Assembly: GCA_004292985.1 (NCBI GenBank)
Contig: RDXT01000837.1
Location: 1 to 12,160 of the forward strand
Length of the DNA stretch: 12,160 nucleotides
Direction of reading: 5' to 3'
Origin: Bacteroidota bacterium
Lineage (GTDB): Bacteria; Bacteroidota; Bacteroidia; J057
The notes beneath the pieces were generated by a model. That model saw only the letters and a program-made list of their open reading frames with translations. It made no database searches and was not told where the DNA came from. The position numbers were made by a program, and so were the translations under genes. Below are positions 1-5,873 of this stretch, in pieces. Within the stretch, counting starts at the first letter, position 1. Every line of letters starts with the position of its first letter.

Positions 1-320
1 GAGACCAAAAACAAGGTATTTTTTCTTCATGGGGCTTATTTTTTTACCCTTCACCAGATCAGCATTCAAGTTACGTGAAAATCTCTGTGCACCGCTCCCG
101 TACAGCCCGAACAACAGGCAGTTCGCCACATATTCTTACATACTTGAGACCTGTTTTTCCGGATAAATAGAACGGATATTGTAATTTTGATTGTTCGAAA
201 ATAATGAAATCTGTTGATTTTGTACGTCTGATGTATGGAAATACGGGAATCTTTTCTACTTTTCCTTTGAAAATCCCCTGCATTTCTTACACTTCGTCCA
301 ACCCAAACGTCCTTGTCAAA
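1..320. other. Non-coding region upstream of the sugar dehydrogenase gene
   Basis: This stretch is AT-rich with several T runs and holds no convincing gene. A 70-codon minus-strand frame (71-283) crosses it but resembles no family I know, and its composition differs from the neighbouring genes. The plus-strand frame of the next gene stays open back to an ATG at 204. The 39 residues that would add have no signal-peptide character and would bury the real signal sequence, so I treat 204-320 as leader. The only recognisable signal is a possible -7 box at 182-189. I see no intrinsic terminator for a gene lying to the left. Confidence 0.55.
182..189 (+). promoter_or_regulatory. Possible Bacteroidota-type -7 box (TAATTTTG)
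   Basis: TAATTTTG matches the Bacteroidota sigma-ABfr -7 consensus TAnnTTTG at every fixed position. It would place transcription start near base 196 and give a leader of about 125 bases to the ATG at 321. No good TTG (-33) lies at the usual distance of about 19-21 bases upstream; only a T-rich stretch (154-158) is near. A match this short in AT-rich DNA can arise by chance. Confidence 0.3.
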
Positions 321-3179
321 ATGATACGATACCTGTACTTCCATCTCCCCCGGCAACTGTGTGTAATGATGATCGCTGTGCTTGGCGCTACGGGCGTACT
401 GGCGCAGCCCAGTGGTTTTTCGGATCAGTCGCATGTGAGCGGTTTTACCAATGCAGTGGGGGTTTCTTTCGATCCCAATGGCAGAATGTATGTATGGGAA
501 AAGGCCGGCAAAGTCTGGATTGTGACCAACGGGGTTAAGTCTGCCACGCCTCTGATAGACATCAGCCAGGAAGTCGGCGGCTGGCGCGATTTCGGTCTGC
601 TGGGTTTTGCCCTCGACCCCAACTTCCTCAGCAATGGATACATTTACCTGCTTTATACCGTTGATACACACCACCTTCTGTATTTTGGCACACCCAGCTA
701 CAATGCCAATACCAACCAGTACTTTGATGCGACCATCGGCAGGCTTACCCGCTATCAGGCCCAGTCTGCAACCAATTTCACTACCGTAGATTACAGCAGC
801 CGCACAATTTTGCTCGGAGAAACAGCTTCCACGGGCGTGCCCAGCCTTCACGAGTCGCATGGCATAGGTTCCCTGGTCTTCGGCACTGACGGTACCCTGC
901 TGGTATCCTGCGGCGACGGCGCGAGCTACTCTTCTACCGATGGCGGCTCTGCCCCCGAAACCTACTGGAGCAATGCGATCAGTTATGGCATCATCCCTTC
1001 GGCACATAATATCGGTGCCTACCGCTGCCAGATTGTGGAGTCGCTGAATGGAAAAATTCTGCGACTGGACCCGGCCACGGGCGATGGTGTTCCCTCCAAC
1101 CCCTATTACAATGCTTCCCAGCCCCGCTCGGCAGCTTCGCGCGTATGGGCACGCGGCGTGCGAAACCCCTGCCGGATGACCCTGAAGCCCAACAGCGGCA
1201 GCCACTATCCAGCCGATGGCGATCCGGGTATCCTGTACATCGGCGATGTGGGCAGAGGTGCCCGCGAGGAAATGAGTGTCTGTTTTGCACCGGGTCAAAA
1301 TTTCGGCTGGCCCCGCTTCGAAGGCATGACCTATATCACCAGCTACACCAACAGCAACTACATCCCCGCCGTGCATACCCTGCCCAAAGCCGACTGGCGG
1401 GGAACTACGCAGTCGCGTGCGTATGTAAACGGCACCATCTACAACATTGGATCGGCGACCGTGCCCGGTGTCAACCTCACCGGAAACTGCTCCATCGGAG
1501 GCGTGTGGTACACAGGTACAGACTTCCCGCCGACCTATCAGAATACCTACTTTCACGCGGATTATGGCACCCAGTGGATTCATAACTTCGTGATGGACAA
1601 CAATAACAACATCCTTGAGGTGCGAAACTTCAAAGCCAGCGGGGCGGGAGGGATCACGGCAATGGCTACAAACCCGGTTTCGGGGGCCTTGTATTATGTA
1701 AATAATGGTTCAACCGTCAGGCGTATTGCCTATGCAGGTAACCTCCCGCCCAATGCCGTTGCAGGTTCGGATAAAATGTATGGCCCGGGACCGCTTACGG
1801 TCAATTTCAGCGGCGCAGGTTCTACGGACCCTGAAAATGGCGCCCTGAGCTATTCCTGGAATTTTGGCGACGGTTCGCCTGCGGGCAGCGGCCTGAATGT
1901 TTCTCATACATTTACCGCCCCCGGCAGCGGCCCCACTTCTTATACCATTACGCTCACCGTAACTGACAACAATGGCCAGACCGACCAGGCACAGCGGATC
2001 GTTTCGCTGAACAATACCCCGCCCGTGATTCAATCCACGAGCATAGACAATGTAGTGTCGTATTCGATGTCCGGAGGCAATATCAACCAGTCGCTTACGG
2101 CGGTCGTGACCGATGCCGAGCACAGCCCCTCGCAACTGAACTACTCCTGGGTAACCCGCCTTCGCCACGACAACCACAGCCACACAGAGGCCAGCGACAA
2201 CAATGCCAGCAGCACCACAACCCTTTCTCCGGTGGGCTGCGATGGATTCCTGTACTTTTACCGGATCGAACTGACCGTAACCGATGCTGGCGGCCTCTCC
2301 GGCACAGCCTATCGCGACATTTCTCCGTCCTGCGACGGCCCCCTGGCCCTCAATGATCTGGGAGGATATGCCTCGGGCAGTCCCCTGGTGGTACCGGTGC
2401 TCGCCAATGACCAGGCAAATCCCAGCCCTGTGAATCCTGCTACGGTGCAGATTGTGAAACAGCCGCTCTATGGTACGGCTTCGGTAAATGCAACTACGGG
2501 CGCGATTACCTACAACCACACCGGCACAGGCACCGAAAACGACAACCTGTATTATATCGTCTTCGATCAGGCGGGATATGCTTCGGGACTGGCCCTGCTG
2601 GAACTGGTGCCGGGCACAGGTAGTCCTTTCCCGGTGGAACTGATTTCCTTTGATGCAAGCGCCGAAGGCCAGGGTATAAGGCTGAACTGGTTCACAGCGC
2701 AGGAGCAAAACAGCGATTTTTTTGAAGTAGAAAGATCCGCCGACGGACTGAGCTACGAAACGCTGGCTCGCGTGAAAGCCGCAGGCATTTCGGATGAGGT
2801 CAGCGCCTACGATTCCTTTGATCCTTTTCCTTTGCCGGGCCGCTCGCTCTACCGCCTGCGCATGACCGATCTTGATGGCACTTCGACACATTCGGAGGCA
2901 GTGAGTGTGGAATTTGTCTATGCCGGAAACGCCGCAGGCCTCTTCCCGAATCCAGCCCGCGCGAACGAAGAAATTGCGTTACGCTTCTATCTGGCGGCAG
3001 AAAATCCGGTGCATCTCGATCTTTATGATGCTGCCGGGCGTAAGATATATGCAAAGGAGGTGAACGGAAGTGCGGGACTAAACCAACTTTCGCTGCCCGG
3101 AGAACTCGCTGCCGGAATCTATCAGCTGCGGCTTTCGATTTCCGGAGAGGTAGAAATGCTCCGCCTTCAGATAAAATAA
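321..3179 (+). CDS. Secreted PQQ-dependent sugar dehydrogenase-like protein with PKD/Ig domains and T9SS sorting domain
   Basis: A predicted secreted oxidoreductase of the glucose/sorbosone dehydrogenase (GSDH) family, six-bladed propellers that use PQQ to oxidise sugars; the substrate is unknown. The ATG at 321 gives 952 residues starting with a signal peptide (cut likely after VLA, residue 28). The propeller spans about residues 35-470 and shows the family landmarks: His180 in HESHGIGSLVFG, the likely catalytic base; CGDG at 197-200; GVRNP at 279-283; GDVG at 308-311; NFGWP at 327-331. A PKD domain follows (about 474-563, with WNFGDG at 513-518), then a second PKD-like domain with a His-rich motif (about 567-672) and a cadherin/Ig-like module (about 681-764). 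Next is an FN3-like linker (FPVELISFDA onward), and a type A sorting domain begins at LFPNP (874). The tail implies export by type IX secretion and surface attachment or release. The gene stands alone and ends in a terminator. Confidence 0.9.
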   Translation: MIRYLYFHLPRQLCVMMIAVLGATGVLAQPSGFSDQSHVSGFTNAVGVSFDPNGRMYVWEKAGKVWIVTNGVKSATPLIDISQEVGGWRDFGLLGFALDPNFLSNGYIYLLYTVDTHHLLYFGTPSYNANTNQYFDATIGRLTRYQAQSATNFTTVDYSSRTILLGETASTGVPSLHESHGIGSLVFGTDGTLLVSCGDGASYSSTDGGSAPETYWSNAISYGIIPSAHNIGAYRCQIVESLNGKILRLDPATGDGVPSNPYYNASQPRSAASRVWARGVRNPCRMTLKPNSGSHYPADGDPGILYIGDVGRGAREEMSVCFAPGQNFGWPRFEGMTYITSYTNSNYIPAVHTLPKADWRGTTQSRAYVNGTIYNIGSATVPGVNLTGNCSIGGVWYTGTDFPPTYQNTYFHADYGTQWIHNFVMDNNNNILEVRNFKASGAGGITAMATNPVSGALYYVNNGSTVRRIAYAGNLPPNAVAGSDKMYGPGPLTVNFSGAGSTDPENGALSYSWNFGDGSPAGSGLNVSHTFTAPGSGPTSYTITLTVTDNNGQTDQAQRIVSLNNTPPVIQSTSIDNVVSYSMSGGNINQSLTAVVTDAEHSPSQLNYSWVTRLRHDNHSHTEASDNNASSTTTLSPVGCDGFLYFYRIELTVTDAGGLSGTAYRDISPSCDGPLALNDLGGYASGSPLVVPVLANDQANPSPVNPATVQIVKQPLYGTASVNATTGAITYNHTGTGTENDNLYYIVFDQAGYASGLALLELVPGTGSPFPVELISFDASAEGQGIRLNWFTAQEQNSDFFEVERSADGLSYETLARVKAAGISDEVSAYDSFDPFPLPGRSLYRLRMTDLDGTSTHSEAVSVEFVYAGNAAGLFPNPARANEEIALRFYLAAENPVHLDLYDAAGRKIYAKEVNGSAGLNQLSLPGELAAGIYQLRLSISGEVEMLRLQIK

Positions 3180-3200
3180 TCTCTTAATTCGCTGATTATC

Positions 3201-3231
3201 TGGCCGTTCTGCAAAGGACGGCCATTTTTTT
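3201..3231 (+). terminator. Intrinsic terminator after the sugar dehydrogenase gene
   Basis: TGGCCGTTCT and AGGACGGCCA form a 10-bp stem (one T-G wobble) closed by a GCAA tetraloop, which is the stable GNRA type, and followed directly by seven T. It lies 21 bases after the stop codon. This is a textbook rho-independent terminator and isolates the dehydrogenase gene from the RRM gene. Confidence 0.92.
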
Positions 3232-3324
3232 ACAGATTTCCGCAGTCCGGATTTTGAAAATTATTTCTTTTCCTCCCATATTAGCGCCCCGATTTGGAGT
3301 TACACCAATTCTACCTGTTATTTG

Positions 3325-3353
3325 CTTACATAGCTGCGGATATGTAGGTTTTT
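3325..3353 (+). repeat. Inverted repeat followed by five T (weak terminator or attenuator-like hairpin)
   Basis: CTTACATA (3325-3332) pairs with TATGTAGG (3341-3348) as 8 bp with one T-G wobble around the loop GCTGCGGA, followed by TTTTT. The layout is that of an intrinsic terminator, but the stem is AT-rich and the T-run short, so termination would be weak. It lies about 90 bases past the strong terminator and 144 bases before the RRM start codon. It could be a back-up terminator, an attenuator in a long leader, or an operator in DNA. Confidence 0.4.
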
Positions 3354-3390
3354 GATTAAAAATTTGCGCCTTATTTATTATTCCCTTTAT

Positions 3391-3473
3391 ATTATCGCAC
3401 GAGTAACCGGAAGGCGCGCCAGGGGGTTCCTGGAAACGATCCAACCGGAAGGTAACAAGGCTTTTGCGATAAT
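3391..3473 (+). promoter_or_regulatory. Possible structured leader in front of the RRM gene
   Basis: ATTATCGCA (3391-3399) and TGCGATAAT (3465-3473) are perfect 9-base reverse complements that would close a 65-base interior. Inside lie a small hairpin (CCAGG 3419-3423 with CCTGG 3429-3433), or an alternative weaker pairing of GGTT 3425-3428 with AACC 3443-3446, and two copies of AACCGGAAGG. The closing helix ends 23 bases before the RRM start codon. This suggests a cis-acting RNA element, perhaps one bound by the RRM protein itself, but that is inference. I do not recognise it as a known riboswitch class. If transcription starts near 3400 the 5' arm would be missing and the repeat would act, if at all, in DNA. 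No good promoter is visible to settle this. Confidence 0.4.
3405..3452 (+). repeat. Direct repeat AACCGGAAGG, two copies 38 bases apart
   Basis: Identical 10-base copies lie at 3405-3414 and 3443-3452, both inside the 9-bp inverted repeat. Each contains the palindrome CCGG. They could be duplicated protein-binding sites in RNA or DNA, or kissing-loop partners. Confidence 0.6.
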
Positions 3474-3496
3474 CTCCAACAACAAGTCTGGGCACC

Positions 3497-3910
3497 ATGA
3501 GACTTCGGGTATCCTCGATTGATAACTCTGTAACGAAGCAGTCGTTGCAGGAAATGTTTGAAGAGTTTGGCGAGATCGCCATGCTCAAACTCTTCCGTAG
3601 CGTGGACAGCAACAGCCCGGCTCTGGGTTTTGTTGAGATGAAACGCGAACGGGATGCACTGCTGGCGATTGCCAAACTGAATGGCAGAATGATCGGTACG
3701 AACAAACTCAAAGTGGAAGTTTCGACCGATTATGTGAAGCTGCCCAATACGGGCAAGCCTGTAACTCCCTATGACCGCGACGAGGATGAAGACCTCGACG
3801 AGGAGGAAGAAGAGGAGGAAGAAGAAGAAACCGAAGACGACTCGGACGACCTCAATGAGCCCGAGTTCGACAACGATGTCTCGATCGAAGATGTCGCAGA
3901 CGACTATTGA
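3497..3910 (+). CDS. Small RRM RNA-binding protein with a poly-acidic tail
   Basis: A 137-residue protein made of one RNA recognition motif (about residues 1-76) and a very acidic tail. The RRM shows the expected beta-alpha-beta-beta-alpha-beta pattern: RNP2-like LRVSSI (3-8), helix 1 with LQEMFEEFGEI, RNP1-like PALGFVEM (41-48) and a last strand LKVEVS. Two of the three usual RNA-stacking aromatic positions are not aromatic (Arg4 in RNP2, Leu43 in RNP1); only Phe45 remains. Residues 93-137 contain 30 Asp/Glu in 45, including ten consecutive Glu at 102-111. Bacteroidota commonly encode small RRM proteins that act in post-transcriptional control; the role of this divergent one is unknown. The tail may mimic nucleic acid or limit binding. 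The gene is monocistronic: a possible structured leader lies before it and a strong terminator after it. Confidence 0.88.
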   Translation: MRLRVSSIDNSVTKQSLQEMFEEFGEIAMLKLFRSVDSNSPALGFVEMKRERDALLAIAKLNGRMIGTNKLKVEVSTDYVKLPNTGKPVTPYDRDEDEDLDEEEEEEEEEETEDDSDDLNEPEFDNDVSIEDVADDY

Positions 3911-3936
3911 TCCGGGCAAAAGACACTGACCGATAG

Positions 3937-3965
3937 CCTTCCTCTTCTGAGGAAGGTTTTTTTTT
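3937..3965 (+). terminator. Intrinsic terminator after the RRM gene
   Basis: CCTTCCTC (3937-3944) and GAGGAAGG (3949-3956) form a perfect 8-bp stem with a TTCT loop, followed by nine T. It lies 26 bases beyond the stop codon and is a strong rho-independent terminator for the plus strand. Confidence 0.93.
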
Positions 3966-3985
3966 GCAGAAATCACCGCCGGGAG

Positions 3986-4040
3986 TGACAGGTGTCATTT
4001 CCGGTGCCCGCATTATGTGCGTGATTGGGCGATTATGTGC
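3986..4040 (+). repeat. Dyad TGACA-GG-TGTCA and tandem ATTATGTGC copies at the kinase gene start
   Basis: TGACA (3986-3990) and TGTCA (3993-3997) form a perfect dyad with a 2-base spacer, an operator-like arrangement. ATTATGTGC then occurs twice, at 4012-4020 and 4032-4040, exactly 20 bases apart. Each copy includes an ATG followed by TGC; only the second ATG (4035) is in frame with the kinase gene. This short region must hold the promoter of the kinase/APH pair, because the previous gene ends in a strong terminator, yet no clear -7/-33 pair is visible. Confidence 0.4.
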
Positions 4041-4550
4041 AGAGTCTTTATCGTTGCGGTTATGGGTTTGCCGGGATCGGGCAAAAGCGGACTTGCTGAG
4101 CGGCTTGCCCAATATACAGGCGCACTCCATATCAGTTCGGACCGCATCCGCTGGCAGGAACACCTCAACGGGCGATATGAGCCTGAGGCGATGGACTATG
4201 TGTATGAACGAATGATCGCCCTGGCCACTGAAGCTGTTGCCGAAGGGAAATCTGTGATCATGGATGCCTCTTTCAGCAAGGAAAAACACAGGGATCGGCT
4301 TTGGGAGATGATACGGCTGAAAAAAGTGCTGCTGTGCTGGGCCGAATTGATCACCGACGAGAAAACTGCCCGCGAAAGAACTTCACGCCTGAGGCCCTTT
4401 ACCGAAGCGGGCTTTGATGTGTTTCTGAAAATGAAATCAGAATGGGAGCCGCCGCTGTTTCCCCACCTCAAACTCGACTCCGGACTGCATACCACAGATG
4501 AGCTGGCGACGTTTGTGCTGAAACACCTTCAGGAAAAACTACATGCGTGA
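4035..4550 (+). CDS. P-loop kinase-like ATPase (AAA_33 / COG0645 family)
   Basis: A 171-residue P-loop NTPase of the nucleoside-kinase/zeta-toxin-like group, probably a small-molecule phosphotransferase; the substrate is unknown. The Walker A motif is GLPGSGKS (11-18). SSDRIR (34-39) matches the Asp-x-x-Arg that follows strand 2 in this group, and VIMDASF (74-80) matches the strand 3/Walker B-like position, with the typical KEKHRDR after it. An Arg-rich lid segment (ARERTSRLR) and the family's WEPP motif lie near the C terminus. I chose the ATG at 4035. A GTG at 4017 would add six residues but gives no better N terminus; Walker A normally lies within 10-15 residues of the start. The stop overlaps the next gene by 8 bases (ATGCGTGA), so the two are probably translationally coupled. 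Confidence 0.85.
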   Translation: MCRVFIVAVMGLPGSGKSGLAERLAQYTGALHISSDRIRWQEHLNGRYEPEAMDYVYERMIALATEAVAEGKSVIMDASFSKEKHRDRLWEMIRLKKVLLCWAELITDEKTARERTSRLRPFTEAGFDVFLKMKSEWEPPLFPHLKLDSGLHTTDELATFVLKHLQEKLHA

Positions 4551-5538
4551 ATCGGAAATACAAGACCTGATGCGCTCACTGCCCGCCCTGCCTGCACCTC
4601 AGCTGGTCGAAACCCATATTTCCTGGGTGATCCTGGCGGGCGACTTTGCCTGGAAAATCAAAAAGCCGCTTACGTTTTCGTTTTTTGATGCCTCGACACC
4701 GGAACTGCGGCAGGACCTGTGCCGCCGTGAGCTGTTGCTCAACCAATCCCTGGCCGCTTCCTTATATATCGGACTGGAAGAAATCCGGAGTCTGGGCGGC
4801 AGCATCTGTTTTGGGGGTGATTCGGGCGAAGTAATAGACGTAGCGGTAAAAATGCACCGCATGAAGCCCGGCAGCCAGATGGATGAAATGCTGATCCGGG
4901 GACTTGTAAGGCCCGAACATATCAAAGCGCTGGCGCTCAGGCTCGCCACGTTTCACAAGGAGGCAAAAATCTCCTATGATCCGGTCAATCTGGGCAGTGT
5001 CCGCCAGACCTTCAATGACCTCAGCAGCGTCGGGAACTACGTGGCAAAGTGGCTGGGAAGCGGGGCGCAAAGCACGCTGAAGCAGGCAATCGCCGTGTCG
5101 GATAACTTTTTGCTGCGCAGCGGCACCCAGCTCCAGCAGCGCAGCCTGGCAGGCTTTCAGCGACTGGGCCATGGCGATCTGCATGCCGGAAATGTCTTTT
5201 TTACCCCCGATCCGCTCATCTATGACTGCATCGAGTTTGATGATGAGCTTCGCAAGGCAGATGTGCTGAGCGAACTCGCATTTGTCTGCATGGAGCTGGA
5301 TTTTTATCAGCAGCCCCGGCTGGAAAGTATTTTTTTGCGCTATTACCTCTCGTCTTTTCCCTGCATGGGAGAAGAAGACACGGATATATTCCGCTATTAC
5401 AAACTCTGCCGGGCCAATGTGAGAGCCAAGGTAAAACTGCTGCGCCACCAGCAACACCAGAAGGCAGAAGACCTCGCAGCAGCAGCACACTATTTTGCTC
5501 TGATGCAAACCTACGTGCAGCAGTTACAGCCCGCTTAA
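4543..5538 (+). CDS. Aminoglycoside phosphotransferase-fold protein (COG2187 family)
   Basis: A 331-residue protein with the APH/choline-kinase fold. It shows the family's N-terminal THISWV and the nucleotide-site lysines in FAWKIKKP (35-42), the Brenner motif HGDLHAGN (210-217, catalytic Asp212 and Asn217) and the metal-binding Asp in YDCIEFDD (227-234, Asp228). All residues expected for an active kinase are therefore present. Despite the family name there is no reason to predict antibiotic resistance: this branch (COG2187) is chromosomal, widespread and of unknown substrate. In many Proteobacteria it is fused to the COG0645 ATPase in one chain, APH part first. Here the ATPase is a separate, upstream, overlapping gene, which supports a joint function. 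The stop codon shares bases with the stop of the convergent DUF952 gene. Confidence 0.85.
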   Translation: MRESEIQDLMRSLPALPAPQLVETHISWVILAGDFAWKIKKPLTFSFFDASTPELRQDLCRRELLLNQSLAASLYIGLEEIRSLGGSICFGGDSGEVIDVAVKMHRMKPGSQMDEMLIRGLVRPEHIKALALRLATFHKEAKISYDPVNLGSVRQTFNDLSSVGNYVAKWLGSGAQSTLKQAIAVSDNFLLRSGTQLQQRSLAGFQRLGHGDLHAGNVFFTPDPLIYDCIEFDDELRKADVLSELAFVCMELDFYQQPRLESIFLRYYLSSFPCMGEEDTDIFRYYKLCRANVRAKVKLLRHQQHQKAEDLAAAAHYFALMQTYVQQLQPA

Positions 5539-5861
5539 ACCCAGACCCACTCGCCTTTGGCGTCTTTGTAGATCATATGGGTATCTGAAATCTGATCTAC
5601 CGTCAGCGGGGCATACACATGCGGAAAAAGGGTCTGGTCTTCCGCAGGCTCCCATTTCAGGGCACTTTTGACCATCTTCTCCGACACTTCCAATACCACA
5701 AGCTCCTGTGCATCGTTGTAAAAGCGCTTTGCTGTCTCCAGCACCTGCGCTTCGGTAGAAAAATGGATAAATCCCTCGCTCGCGTAGGAAGGAGGGGTAT
5801 ATTGGCCGGATTCGAGCACAGCGGCCCAGTCGTTGGCGGAAATCAGGTGGTAAATAAGCAT
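5535..5861 (-). CDS. DUF952 family protein
   Basis: A 108-residue protein that matches DUF952 along its whole length. The signatures are YHL near the start (His5), SEGFIHFST (28-36), the helix QVLETAKRFY (39-48), LVVLEVS (54-60) and LFPHVYAPL (78-86). DUF952 has been linked by structure-based comparison to the ADP-ribosyltransferase superfamily, with His5, His33 and His81 as plausible active-site residues. That link is from memory of the family, and no activity can be claimed from this sequence. It has no signal peptide or membrane segment, so it is probably cytoplasmic. It lies 12 bases after the nucleotidylyltransferase gene, as the last gene of a three-gene run. Its stop overlaps that of the convergent APH-fold gene in TTAA, leaving no room for a terminator between them. 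Confidence 0.87.
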   Translation of the reverse strand: MLIYHLISANDWAAVLESGQYTPPSYASEGFIHFSTEAQVLETAKRFYNDAQELVVLEVSEKMVKSALKWEPAEDQTLFPHVYAPLTVDQISDTHMIYKDAKGEWVWV

Positions 5862-5873
5862 ACGTAAAAATTC

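Noticed and set aside
204..320. Upstream start for the sugar dehydrogenase at ATG 204
   Set aside because: It would place 39 unrelated residues before a well-formed signal peptide that begins at ATG 321.
66..1583. Minus-strand open frame of 505 codons over the dehydrogenase gene
   Set aside because: It is antisense to a gene with clear domain motifs, shows no family pattern itself and is explained by codon bias keeping the opposite frame open.
1710..2891. Minus-strand open frame of 393 codons over the PKD/Ig region
   Set aside because: Same reason: low-complexity antisense translation rich in Arg, Gly and Ile, with no recognisable domain.
3392..3976. Minus-strand open frame of 194 codons over the RRM gene and leader
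   Set aside because: It translates the GAR tract as a Phe/Leu run and has no family features; the RRM frame is clearly the coding one.
4035..5538. Zeta-toxin toxin-antitoxin pair or aminoglycoside-resistance locus
   Set aside because: The folds resemble these, but the pairing is that of the COG0645/COG2187 housekeeping-type fusion; there is no antitoxin-like gene and no mobile context.
5540..5580. CGCC-TTT-GGCG hairpin as terminator for the convergent genes
   Set aside because: The stem has only 4 bp, lies inside the DUF952 coding sequence and has no T-run on either strand.
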